A stretch of 64,000 nucleotides of DNA, taken from Blasia pusilla (lineage: Eukaryota > Marchantiophyta > Marchantiopsida > Blasiales). Position numbers and translations under genes: made by a program. The DNA lies in assembly GCA_050084515.1 (NCBI GenBank), contig CM114271.1, forward strand, positions 12,586,001-12,650,000, in the 5' to 3' direction. The notes beneath the pieces are model-generated. The model searched no databases. It was not told the DNA's origin and worked only from the letters and a program-made list of their open reading frames with translations. Positions 29,086 to 38,948 of this stretch are shown piece after piece; within the stretch, counting starts at the first letter, position 1, and each line of letters begins with the position of its first letter.

Positions 29086-29331
29086 CGTGTTTCCGAAATG
29101 CTGCTGCTTGATCCGCTACTGCGCCTGCTACGTCGACTGCCTAACTTCTACAAACAGACGCGCGCAAGCTCAGCCGGGAGCTATTCTTCGCAGCGCGTAA
29201 AGTACGATTTCAACAATACTCGATCAAAATCTTGAATTGCAGCACGAAGATTACGAGTAAATTTCACAATAATCAGTCAGTTTCCCTTCCTGCTCCACTA
29301 CCAAATTCCCCCACAGTCTCTCTGTCTCTCT

Positions 29332-29367
29332 CCCCCTCCCTCCCTCCCTCCCTCCCTCCCTCCCTCC
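29332..29367 (-). promoter_or_regulatory. G-rich GGGA tract upstream of HDA19-like gene
   Basis: On the gene's strand this is a run of about eight GGGA units, roughly 250 bp before the start codon. It is probably in the promoter or 5' leader. Four or more closely spaced GGG runs fit the G-quadruplex pattern. Whether it is transcribed cannot be seen. Confidence 0.6.
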
Positions 29368-30306
29368 ATCGATCATCATCAGACCACCGCAACAAAGACG
29401 ACTACCGCTCCAGTCGTTCAAAGAAAGAACGGGTGCACGGAGTGCAGAGGAAGCGAAGACGCGAAACGCGGGGCGATCCCACACAGGAGTAGTACACAGA
29501 CCACCATCGAAGGCGTCGCTAGATTTGGAACTCCGCATCACCTCCGACCCGCAAACGCAACCAGGTCGACTTCCACTACGTAAAAGCCACCTCAGAAAAC
29601 AAACCAGTAAAATCGAAAATAAAACTAAAAATCAAACACGCACCACCTCAACCAGACCAGTCAATCACGCTCGCTCACCGCCACAACAGCTCTCCCACAG
29701 CACCCGCATCACCCGCCCCTCCAAAATAAAGCACCATTCAAAAACACTACAATTTTTCCCAGCTTCCTCCACCCCGCTCACTCTACTTTTCTTTCCGTCT
29801 TTCCCACTGTCCAATTCTTACCCCGCACTCGACGCTCCACGGCCCTACACGCTCGCTCGCACGCCCTGCTTCAAAACAGAGTAACAGACGACGCGCACAC
29901 ACACACATACCGAACGAAGAAATCCTGCAGCAGAGACTGGAGGCGGCAAATTCCGGAGGAAGACGAGACTGACGACAGCGCCACGAATGTGAACCGCGGA
30001 TCGTGCAACCGAAGAAGAGTGCTCCTCTTCCGTTGCAAAAGGCCGAGGCGAAAGAGGAGCGTGGCAGAAGCCGAGATTAACGAAGGGCCAAAACAGGCGG
30101 ACGCGAAAGAAGCGCTAGAAGCAGAGCTAAGACGAGAGGCGCAAAGTAGAGGAGGAGGAGGAGGCGTAGTAGGAGACAACCAAAATAGATAGACGGACGG
30201 ACTCCGTTGGCTTCCCCGTCTAAGCGGGAGCACACGCGAGACGGAAACTCACCCATTCCGACTCCGAGACGCCACGCCGGCACACCGAGGCAGACTTGAG
30301 CCAAGG

Positions 30307-30334
30307 AACCCCCATATGGGCTTATATGGGGGTT
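30307..30334. repeat. Inverted repeat
   Basis: AACCCCCATAT and ATATGGGGGTT form a perfect 11-bp stem around loop GGGCTT. Confidence 0.9.
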
Positions 30335-30595
30335 GCTCCAAACTACGACTCGGGCATGGGAATACGCAATGAGGAGGCGGGTCCGTATGCGCCATTGTGT
30401 ATGCAAATTTTGTTTTTAGGGGAGAGAAATTTAATTCAAGGCTATCGAATTAAGCTCGCCAATGGCTTACCACTTCTTGGACGTATTTGTTTGCACGTAC
30501 TTGCATCGAGGACCATGGTCATAGAGAGGTTGACCTCTACTCCTTGTGCGCTCCGAGAAGAGTACTCGACTTTGAGATCTACGAGATCTCAAGTC

Positions 30596-30627
30596 TTCCA
30601 AATCTCAAAGATCTTTGAGATTTGGAA
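30596..30627. repeat. 32-bp perfect palindrome
   Basis: Self-complementary around the AGATCT centre at 30611/30612. The left arm is TTCCAAATCTCAAAGA. It lies about 240 bp from the transposon end. Confidence 0.95.
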
Positions 30628-30837
30628 AACTAGTCATGTGTTCTATAGGTTGAGTCAATGACCGCTGACTACTCTCCAACTCGTTAGCTACTTGCTTACA
30701 AATAGAAACTTGATTAAGGCTCTTCCATCTCTTGCCTCGTAGTATGTTCCTACGAGTAACTTCGCCTTTTTTTTCGTGGAACTAGTCTCAAAGCTTACAC
30801 AAACACGCACGAACGCCTTTTTTTTCGTGGAACTAGT

Positions 30838-30870
30838 CTCAACGAGACAAGAAGTACCAAAATATCTCCA
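30838..30870 (-). repeat. Partial LTR end abutting the element
   Basis: These 33 bp (CAACGAGACAAGAAG to ATATCTCCA) duplicate the right end of the LTR, seen again at 31486-31517 and, with changes, at 41163-41193. They sit directly against the left LTR, which suggests a nested or recombined LTR-LTR junction. Confidence 0.7.
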
Positions 30871-31517
30871 ATTAAAGTAAGTTCCAATTTCTCTCTACAC
30901 AATCTCACACCATAGCTCTCAAAGGTGTGCACTCTCTCTCATGTCAAACCAAACCCACTCTCCTAATGAGAGGCTTGGGTGACACTCACAAGGCAAGGGG
31001 ACCATAGCTCCGCCATCTCATGCCAAGAGGTTCGACAAAGAGAGAATGAGTTCTCAAGCTCTCTCTCTTGGGATATATACCCCTCTCCTCTCCCAAGCTC
31101 TCTCCGTGGTAACCTATTCTCCCAAGTCACCTCCTTGGCTCTTGACCTGATGGAGGAGGTCAAGGGCCACTTACCAAAAAATAGAAAGACGATCATATAC
31201 TCAAAATGGTACTTACATAAAATAGTAAGTTCCTCAATATGGCTCCAAATGAGCCAAAACGAAGGGGAAACCTGCTCTCTCAGGTTTCCCGGGGCCTCAG
31301 CAGGTCATCCTCGACCTCCTAGGCCTGTCCTCCATTACTCTTGAAGACGCTCTACTAGATCTCACTAATCTATCCTAAAGGACGTGACAGCTGTCGTGCG
31401 CATACATATCGCTACACAACATACATCGCTGTCACCGAACACACACACAAACACGCACGATCCCATGCTAACTCGTGGCATCCAAACAACGAGACAAGAA
31501 GTACCAAAATATCTCCA
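30871..31517 (-). repeat. 3' LTR of gypsy element (left copy)
   Basis: About 647 bp, repeated at 40479-41193. In the right copy the LTR runs TGTAAAGTAAG...ATATCTCCA on the + strand, giving TG...CA ends. Here the first two bases have changed. It lacks a 69-bp segment present in the right LTR (about 40998-41066). Just inside it, at 31518-31530, the minus strand reads CTAGGGGGGCGAT, a short purine-rich candidate polypurine tract. Confidence 0.85.
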
Positions 31518-31708
31518 ATCGCCCCCCTAGCTGGTGGTTAGGTCCCTCTAACTCCAGATAGCCATCTATCCCTACCTACCATGACATACATCTCTCGGAC
31601 GCTAAGAGCAAGAAGGCCAGGTGCTCATGTGGCCCCGTCGTTAGTCGCCTTCCTATCATCCATGTTAGAGAAAAATTCGGGATCAAAACCTATCTAGTAT
31701 CTCCTCTA

Positions 31709-31855
31709 TGTATATCTGGGACATATCCATCGTCCCCGAGGAACCCTAGTGAGAGGTGGCGTCAGACATGCCATATGCCAACCTCTCGAACAACCATCAC
31801 ATACCAGCATCGTGGCCGCATCACGGACACAACCATACAACATACAACGCAAGCC
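31709..31855 (-). pseudogene. PHD finger at polyprotein C terminus
   Basis: The reading frame at 31706-32056 ends with a PHD finger, a C4HC3 zinc domain that usually reads the histone H3 tail. Visible zinc positions in that frame are Cys71, Cys86 and Cys89 (VCDGC), His94 and Cys97 (GWHMAC), and Cys112 (WICPRY). TPPLTRVPRGRW between them is typical PHD sequence. Two expected cysteines are tyrosines (Tyr74 and Tyr115), each one G-to-A step from Cys. The frame joins the integrase C-terminal region, separated only by a TAG at 32072-32074, so the finger was the end of the polyprotein. Most Ty3/gypsy chromoviruses have a chromodomain here. As written, the finger probably cannot bind zinc fully. Confidence 0.85.
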
Positions 31856-32945
31856 TACAAGAACTACTGCTAAGCTCGGATCCACTGTACCATCAATGTT
31901 AGGAAGGTGACATGGTGCACAATTACGATCATGGTCCTTCCATACCATACCATCGCGTCCCTCCAACAAGAGAACACCGGATGGCAAAACGTAACGCACT
32001 CTCAAGATAGTGCGCCCTGTAGTCACATCCAACGTCGTTGGTGCCGTCTGCTGCAAGTAGACATAATCTCCCTAATAAAACCTCCAGATAGTTGGTCGAT
32101 AACCACCATCCCGAATAGTCGTATATCTCAACGTATCTAGATGTTGCGCAATCGCCAAGTTCTCGAACACCATGGGCATCACTCTCCGAAATAACTCAAC
32201 TCTCTGAGAACATGCTCGCACCCATACATCTTGGTCATCAAGGTCTAGCACCTCACCATCATCTTGATGAATGGCCGCAGGTAAATCTGGCTCTCGGCCA
32301 TAAAGTAGCAAGTACGGTGAAAAAGACGCTAAAGATGCCTGCCTGTTGAATCTGTATCCCATCGCCAACCATGGCAACTAGAGGTCCCAATCTCCTAAGT
32401 GACCTTTCTGCAAGCCATACTTGTGTAAACCCCTCTTCACTGTCTGCACAACTCTCTCCGCTAATCCATCCGCCTCGAGATGATCTCACGAAGTCGTGCG
32501 GTGGTCGATCAACGCCTGATCACACAAGGCTTGGAACTCACCGCGAAACTCGGTACCCTAGTCTGTCAACACCTCAGCCGGTGCGCCATAATGACTCAGC
32601 ACTCTGTCAAGGAAGGCATAAGCTACTCCCTCACTCGCTTTGTCAGGCAATGCAACCAACTCGATCCACTTCGAGAAGTGCTCGATCATCACCAACACAT
32701 AACGACTATGACGCTCCGTCAAAGGCAAAGGTCCTGCAAAATCCAAACTCCATCTATACCCTAAGCCCATGATTGGTAATCGATGCAACTGTGGAGTCGG
32801 AGCATTAAACCATGCTTGGACCCGATCACACACCATGCACCTACGAACAGACTCGCCACCAATACTGAATCTGGAGCAAGTTGTACATACGCTTCACCCC
32901 AAAGTGACCCAACTCCTCATGGGCATGTTGCACTAGTCGTGCTCT
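31856..32945 (-). pseudogene. Gypsy integrase, broken
   Basis: Integrase inserts the cDNA into host DNA. The N-terminal zinc domain is visible at about 32850-32945 (HAHEELGHFG and, one frame off, CMVC). The catalytic core starts near 32790 (YRWSLDFAGP, first Asp). The second Asp is in EVLTD at about 32563, directly followed by a TAG (32558-32560). A TGA lies at 32486-32488. The Glu lies in GLAERVVQ just after. The core then runs on through PWLAMGYRFNRQ and SPYLLLYGREPDLP. A frameshift near 32850 separates zinc domain and core. The part after the core (VLPSGVLLLEGRDG, APCHLPNIDG) leads into the PHD finger. Confidence 0.88.
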
Positions 32946-33383
32946 CTACAAAGGATGCGGCACTACGCGTACTCTGACATCCTCCCAAACCCTCAAAACA
33001 TGTGTCCCCTCCCAACGAAACCGTCTGGCCCGCTGTAGGATCCGATCCCGCTCTCTCGCATCCACGGTGCTCGCAACGCTGCCAATATGAAGGTACTCCA
33101 AGACTACTCCATCATCATGAATATCTCGGCCACTTGTCGTGTCCTCACTAGCCTTAGGATCCAAGGACTCTCCACTAGACCTCGCCATCGAAATCTCCAC
33201 ACTCTGGCTCTCCATAGCCAACATGCCTAAATAGGCTCACGCGTGCCATCCTGGCACTGACTCCTCATCACTCTCTCCATGCCATCGAGCTCGAGTCGCA
33301 TCTCGCTAACTCGGGCATGGGTTACAACTCAACCCATCTGCATCCTGGTTGAGCGTCTGAGGTCTATGTACCAGCTGAAAATC

Positions 33384-33743
33384 CTATTCCTGCAACGACA
33401 GAGCCCATCTCGCAAGCTTCCCTGTAAGCTTGTCGGACTCCATCAACCACTTCAGTGGTTGATGATCAGTGATGATGGTAGAGGGGTTGCCGAATAAGTA
33501 ACACCTGAAATGTGAGACAGCCCACACCGCAGCCAAGCACTCACCCTCATACGAGTTGTACTTCGCCTCTACAACGTTTTTCGAGCGGCTAGCACAAGCC
33601 ACCACGAACTCTCTACCCTCATCATGATGTTGGGTGAGCATTGCTCCAAGCCCCAACATGCTCCAATTTGTGTGCAACTGGAAAGGACGCCCCCGGATCG
33701 GTCTCCTCAAGATGGGCGCAGACGTCAACCTGTCCTTGAGCAA
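33384..33743 (-). pseudogene. Gypsy RNase H domain, broken
   Basis: Shows the usual gypsy RNase H pattern: APILRRPIRGRPFQLHTNWS, then EGECLAAVWAV, then TDHQPLKWL and KLARWALSLQE. The first catalytic Asp, expected in the HTDWS-like phrase, is Asn (AAT), one G-to-A change. The catalytic Glu in EGE and the Asp in TDH remain. A frameshift near 33765 separates it from reverse transcriptase, and a TAG at 33384-33386 ends it. Confidence 0.88.
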
Positions 33744-33762
33744 CTGAAATGCTTGCTCTTAC

Positions 33763-34757
33763 TCATCCCCCCAAGTGCCACTCATGATCCATCTTTGTCA
33801 GCAAGGTCAGGGGCTTCGCAATCGAACCGAATCCCTTGACGTACCGCCGATAGAAGTTTGCCAATCCCATGAATGCGCGAATACGGCTCACATCTGTAGG
33901 GCGTGGAATGCATGAGATAGCCTCTACCTTTGTTTGCTGAACACCAAGGCCCCCTAGGTATATCGTATGACCCAAGTACTCAATCTGATCGTAGAAGAAC
34001 TTGCACTTTCTTGGATGTAGCTTCAGCCCATGTAATTGCAATCGTCGAAACACCTCCTCTAGATGTCGCTCATGCTCCTCAATCGCGGTGCTAAAGACTA
34101 TGATGTCATCAATATAACACCTAGCAAAATCCAGACCAGCCAAGATCCTATCCATGACCCTTTGAAACTCAGTCGGGGCGTTCTTTAACCCAAATGGTAA
34201 GAACCGCCACTGGTAACAACAATCCTTCCCGTGAGGATTGATGCCCCAAAATGCCGTCTTCGCTTGTCCTCCAATCTGATAGGCAATTGATGGTATCCGA
34301 CTCGCAAATCCAATGAACTGAAGACCTTTGCGTGACCAATCGCATCAAAGATCACCTCAGGGGTGGGCATGGCATACCTATCGGACTTCGTCTGTCGATT
34401 GATAGGTCGGTAATCCCCACACATCCGCCTATCCGTCCAGTTGCAATGCACATCCTTCTTGGCGGGCATGACAGTGGCAGATGCATACTCCCCATGGGAC
34501 ATCTCCACTAGTCCTGCTCCGACCAAGTCCTGGCTCCTACTCTGAATTAGAGCCCTCTCAATATCACTATACTTGTAGGGTCGTCGAAAGATCGGCGTAT
34601 CACTCGACAACTCAATGCAGATCTCCGGTCCCTTCAGCGTACCCAAATCCTCCATGCTAAATGCAAAGCAGCTCCTATAACTCGTGAGCAACTGATGTAT
34701 CCAGCGCCGCTCTCCTCCCGTCAACTTAGGGCCCATATCTTGCTCCCAAGTCTCCAT
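33763..34757 (-). pseudogene. Gypsy reverse transcriptase, frameshifted
   Basis: The N-terminal half is in the frame starting near 34757: CGDYRPINRQTKSDRYAMPTP, then FSSLDLRVGYHQLPI with the first catalytic Asp. At about 34250 the frame slips by one base; the expected sequence continues in the next frame. The second half starts near 34155 and carries the active-site YIDD (34105-34116), then KLHPRKCKFF and IEYLGHTI. The palm residues are intact; the frameshift is the main damage. It belongs to Ty3/gypsy by YIDD and by the domain order. Confidence 0.92.
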
Positions 34758-35084
34758 CGTGACTATGGTAGGACTCTCTGGCGCGGGTATCGGTGGTTGC
34801 TATGGTGCAACCCCGTCTCGAACAACAACGCTCGACTGCTCTTCTGCAGCCAACTGCAAACTCTGATCTCCTCCACATGCAGTGCTCAGAATCACACTCG
34901 ATGTTGTGGCTATCATCTCCTGGCGTACCTGCAAAACATCCCAAGAAGTCCAAGGGTGTCTCTCCCGATCTCCCCTAGTGTGTCGATCTCCTCGGGTCTC
35001 GTCCCCAGCCACTGCCTCCACCGTCTCGATAGGCATGGGGCTCACCAACGCAACCGCTGTGATCTGTTGCGATCTCATCCGACG
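34758..35084 (-). pseudogene. Polyprotein linker between DNMT and RT
   Basis: In frame with the methyltransferase and with reverse transcriptase. Rich in Arg, Gln, Glu and Ser, with no domain I recognise. The TAG at 34800-34802 lies in a context consistent with an original CAG. It probably holds the junction processed by the element's protease. Confidence 0.6.
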
Positions 35085-36395
35085 TTGCTCAGCCACCCCC
35101 AAGCTGAAGATCCATATCAAGCAGTTCAGATCCATCGCCTGATCCAAGACATGGCGTCGTGATGCCTCTGATATTGACCGGACTGCCATCACTCTTATGG
35201 GAAATCCCAACGCCCGCTTTCTCTTGTCGGCGTTGGGATCCACCAACCTCTAAACTTGGTCATCCCAAACCAAGCCAGGACCGGCCTCCTTGTATGCATA
35301 AGAAGCAGGAAAACTCACAAACGTGGGAAAAATTGCCCGCGGCCTGCCTACCCTGTTGACCACAGTCAGCGGTGGTCGATCATCGTGCCTCACTGCTTGT
35401 GATTGATGACCAGGATCTAGAATGGAATCCACTACCAAATGGGAGGGGCGCTCCACTCTCGCATACACCCTCCGTAACACCGCATGGGGCAACAAGTTGG
35501 TCCACCATAGACGCGGACGATGGGCTCTAGAACCTACACTCGCCGCATCCAAGAACACTGTTGGGCCAATCCAGGCACGCACCTGATGAGCACTCGTCAC
35601 CACCCGTGACCTGGAGTCTCCTAAGATTGGCACATTCTCCATAATGTAGCCTGGAGAACGAGACTGGTGCTCTTGCAATTGCCATAAGACCCTCAACATT
35701 TTCCAAAACAATCTGGACCGAGTATCAACCAACCCGCTGCCTTGTCCAGCACTCGATTCGCCTTGACATGGCCAACCGGCAATGACCAAATCAATGGTCC
35801 CTACCCGCTCTAAGTCCTGTGCCCCCAACAACGAAATATCCCTCGGTAGGGAACTTTGGTACCCCTGTATTGCGGACGCAGACAATAAGTCGGGAGAACG
35901 TAGGCGTAACTGCGCCACATATTGTAGTGAGACGCGCCTTGCAACATCATCACTCTCCACATACAAGTACTGTTGTACTTGCACTCCTCCCTGCAAAACA
36001 GCAGCTAACTTGGTGCTAATCCCTCCAAAGAGATCTAACACTCGAATAACCTCCTCCGGGGTACACCACACAATGGATGTGGTATCCAAGGGTGTCATCG
36101 TAGCACTTCCTGCTACCTCGTGTTCCTCAGAATCGTCACGCTCCGGTGCAAACGCCTCGCTCCATGCGGTCTGCACGTGCTCATCTGCCAATCGTCGAAG
36201 CTCCTCATTCGAGCCCCACAACTGCATCTCTCCTCCACCAAATGATGCAGCTACCATAACACTCCTCTCCATAGAAATGTCATGAATAGGAGTATCCTCT
36301 GCATGGACATGTCCCTTGATCAAATCACTAGGCCAAGAGATGGCACTCCTAAATGCTGCTAAGGTTGCCATCTCTCCTCGCCGTTGCTCGATCAT
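35085..36395 (-). pseudogene. DNMT3-like C5-cytosine methyltransferase in gypsy pol
   Basis: Transfers methyl groups to cytosine C5 in DNA. In the 381-codon frame starting at 36395 the motifs are in canonical order. Motif I is VLDLFGGIS (about 119-127), motif IV is GWPCQG with catalytic Cys210, motif VI is MENVP (Glu253), and motif VIII is DAASVGSRAHRPRLWW (about 283-298). A TAG at 35250-35252 stops the frame. The same frame then continues with RALGFP and VLDQAMDLNCLIWIFS, which match motifs IX-X of DNMT3, so the domain ran to about 35085. The order I to X excludes the permuted plant DRM type, and no BAH or chromodomain of CMT/MET1 is present. Protease ends 52 bp upstream in the same frame, after a TGA at 36447, and reverse transcriptase follows in frame, so this was part of the polyprotein. 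The N-terminal 100 residues are unrecognised. As written the enzyme lacks its C-terminal motifs. Confidence 0.9.
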
Positions 36396-36446
36396 TGCAC
36401 ATGTGAATCGAACGGGTAATGAACTAAGCCGCCCATCACTTGACTG

Positions 36447-37526
36447 TCATCCTGGTTTGTAGGACGCTGACTCCTCCCAATAATCCAGGGAAAACCCCAT
36501 CGGGTATAACATTGCTCCACCAACCAAGACGTTGTAGGACTCTACATCAGTCACTATCGTCTTGGCTCGCACCACGGACTCATCTGTAGGATGTCTCGCG
36601 CGAATTCTCACCACGATCTCATGTCGGGTGATATAGTGTGTGGTACTCGCTCCACCCAAGGATGTCTGTATCCGGAATGGACAACACTCCACATCGGCTC
36701 TCGTCAAGCCCAATCCTCTGAATGACGCTCTCCCCAGCATCAGGGGTTGCGCTCCTGAATCCAACAAGACGCGTTGCGAACTAAAAGCTCTACCTCCAGG
36801 ACTCACCAACTGGAAGACCTCTCCTCGGTTATCCAGCAACACAACACCAGGAGAAGCCATGGCACGCTCTATCACGGGTCTAGCGGGCATCTCCGCCATC
36901 CTAGCAGCCGCAGCCTGCCATGAATCTGAAGTGGACGGTCCAAGCATCTGCTCCAAGGGCAGGTCCATCACCTCCTCTGCAATCATCTCTAAACGTGATG
37001 CAGGAACTCCAACTCCGCGCTCACATAGCAAAGCGGCCAGCCAAAAAGCCTCGGCGGGCGTACCCCCCAACGTCATAACATCGGAAGCAGAAAATAAAGG
37101 AGTGCGACACACAATAGTGGCCGCCCCCAACAATATGCTCGACACATGCCCCTCCTGAGCATCAACAATAGGAGTTGTCGCACTCGCTTCTCCCATCGCC
37201 CTCCGTGCCTGCACACCAACAACATCACCAACTCTCAAGGAACTTTGATGAGGACCCATCGATGGGGTCCTCATCGCTTCAGACAACGTGAAAGACTGAG
37301 GAAGCCTAATCTGTTTTCTGGCTTTCCCTCGCTGTGGATCCAACTCTGCGGCTGCTCCACGCGTCACAACTACGGCGGCCTCCATCGAGGCAACCCCGCA
37401 CATCCAACCAGGATCCTCCAGATCTTTGGCTGCTCCGTATGATGTGGATGCCACACATCCGGCATCAAGTAACCTCCATGCCATAGCGGCAAACTGCTCC
37501 TGTAGCTGTTGTATCTGAGCAGCCAT
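36447..37526 (-). pseudogene. Gypsy aspartic protease region
   Basis: A 359-codon frame. Near its C terminus is the retropepsin active site LLDSGAQ (Asp256), followed about 70 residues later by a flap-distal YNVLVGGAMLYPMGF phrase, as in gypsy proteases. The first 250 residues are Ala/Glu-rich; MAAQIQQLQEQFAAMA at the start could form a short coiled coil. The frame runs on upstream into a Gly/Arg-rich stretch after the zinc knuckle. It ends in TGA at 36447-36449, after which the same frame stays open into the methyltransferase. The stop is consistent with CGA-to-TGA. Confidence 0.85.
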
Positions 37527-37678
37527 CCCAGCCTCACGTCCGGCGTCTCCCTCGGCGCGTCTAGGTGGTGGTACTCTACCTCCTCCACGGGCAGCTCCAC
37601 CACCTTGTCAGGCAACTCCAACTCCTCGTCCCCCAACGGGACCACCTGGTGCACGATCTCTAGGTCCACCCGGACCGG

Positions 37679-38948
37679 CTACTCGCTCTGGTGCCCTCTC
37701 TGGCCCTCAGTCCGGACGTTACTCAGGATGTAAACTGAAACACCTGACACGTGTATGACCATACCTCTAACAAAAGTCACACTAATAACCTCATGGTGCA
37801 GCACTATCTCCTCCTCCACACGTCCATGACCCTGACGAGTGCAATCGCGCTGATGATGGACTCCACCATATGACCAACAAGTAATAGTAGGCGGCTGCTG
37901 CTGAGCCACATATGAAGGCATAGGTCTCTGTGCCACGGGCTCCCGATATCCTCCCTGAGCTCGTGGTGCCACAGTTGACCTATCTTGGAGTCCACGTTGC
38001 TGCATAGGTGGTGCAGCCAATCGCAACTGCTCTCGCCCAGAACCCATGGTGGCTACGCTCTCCTCCGCCATATTGCGCTCAATGTTCTCGGCGGTCCTAA
38101 AAACATCTCTCAACGTCGGGGAGGTGTTCATAAGAAGCACCCCTCCCGCACCTGTGGCCGTAGGGTCTGGTCCAGCATCGCGTACCATGACTGGATAGCC
38201 TGAGCCTCTGTCATCCCTGAGTGACGTTGATCAACCGGCGCAAGCGAGTGTAAGCCTTACGTAAACTCTCACCCGGACGCCTCTGGAAGTTGTGGATGCT
38301 CCGCAACTTCTCGGTCCGTACCCCCTGGTAGCTCGCCCTCAACTCAGCAAAGAACTCAACCACGGGGTTGAACTTGGGACGAACCCGACTAGACGGTGCA
38401 ACTGCTCGAGTGCGAGTGACCCCTCCTAAAACATCACTAGTGGAAGAGGAAGTAGCCTCTCCTGACTCCTCCTCCTCATCTGGGAATGGCTCCGTCCATG
38501 ACACATAGTGTGGGTCGTAGTAGAGTCGCCATGCCTCAATCTCCTGGGCATATCTGTGGGAGAACTCATGATAATCCTCCACGGGTGCCCCCTCTAAATG
38601 CTGGAACATACCGTTCCATGTTGTAAATGAGTTGAACCAACTCCTAAACTCTACTATGAAATCATGCAACTCAATCGTACCTACTGCACTGAAAACTTAC
38701 GCGGTCCTCTACCCCGGTCGTCCATCTCGTACGCCCAACTGGTAGGACCACTCACAATGTGTGGCGATGTGCTCACAAACTCCTCTACACCCTCCCCCTT
38801 GTCTGACGATGACACAGAAGGAGGTCGAGGTGGTCCCTCAAGTGAAGACCCTCGGAACCTCACGCCACTCCGCGTAAAACCTCTAGAGCTACTCTCGGGT
38901 TCACCACCTCGCCTCTCAAAGTCCCGAACGGACGCCGTGATGACCCTT
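37679..38948 (-). pseudogene. Ty3/gypsy gag, first copy, frameshifted
   Basis: Capsid/nucleocapsid precursor. Pieces in order are SGPTSWAYEMDDRGRGPRKFS (about 38690-38750), HDFIVEFRSWF and HLEGAPVEDYHEFSHRYAQE (38540-38665), then EFFAELRASYQGVRTEKL and LRRLINVTQ (38220-38350). Last come TLRDVFRTAENIERNMAEESV and the zinc knuckle CWSYGG followed by HHQRDC. Comparison with the copy at 6.4-7.6 kb shows one-base deletions near 38690 and 38210. The knuckle's second Cys is Tyr here, while the other copy lacks its first Cys, so the ancestor probably had a complete C-X2-C-X3-H-X4-C knuckle. The ATG seen in the other copy is lost here. Confidence 0.88.

Larger units (their letters stand above)
29368..30837. 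other. Intergenic between HDA19-like gene and gypsy element
   Basis: No gene recognised. It contains a hairpin at 30307-30334, a 32-bp perfect palindrome at 30596-30627 and a 29-bp direct repeat (30763-30791 and 30814-30842) next to the transposon end. The first part is CA/CT-rich and probably includes the deacetylase promoter. Confidence 0.5.

Noticed and set aside
29871-30233. Minus-strand 120-codon Ser/Leu-rich frame upstream of the deacetylase
   Set aside because: Biased composition, no domain, and an open frame on the opposite strand; more likely promoter or leader sequence.
35250-36395. Methyltransferase as a standalone host gene
   Set aside because: It is flanked in the same frame by protease and reverse transcriptase of one element bounded by LTRs.
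35085-36395. Assignment to the plant DRM class
   Set aside because: DRM enzymes have permuted motif order (VI-X before I-V). Here motif I comes first and IX-X last.
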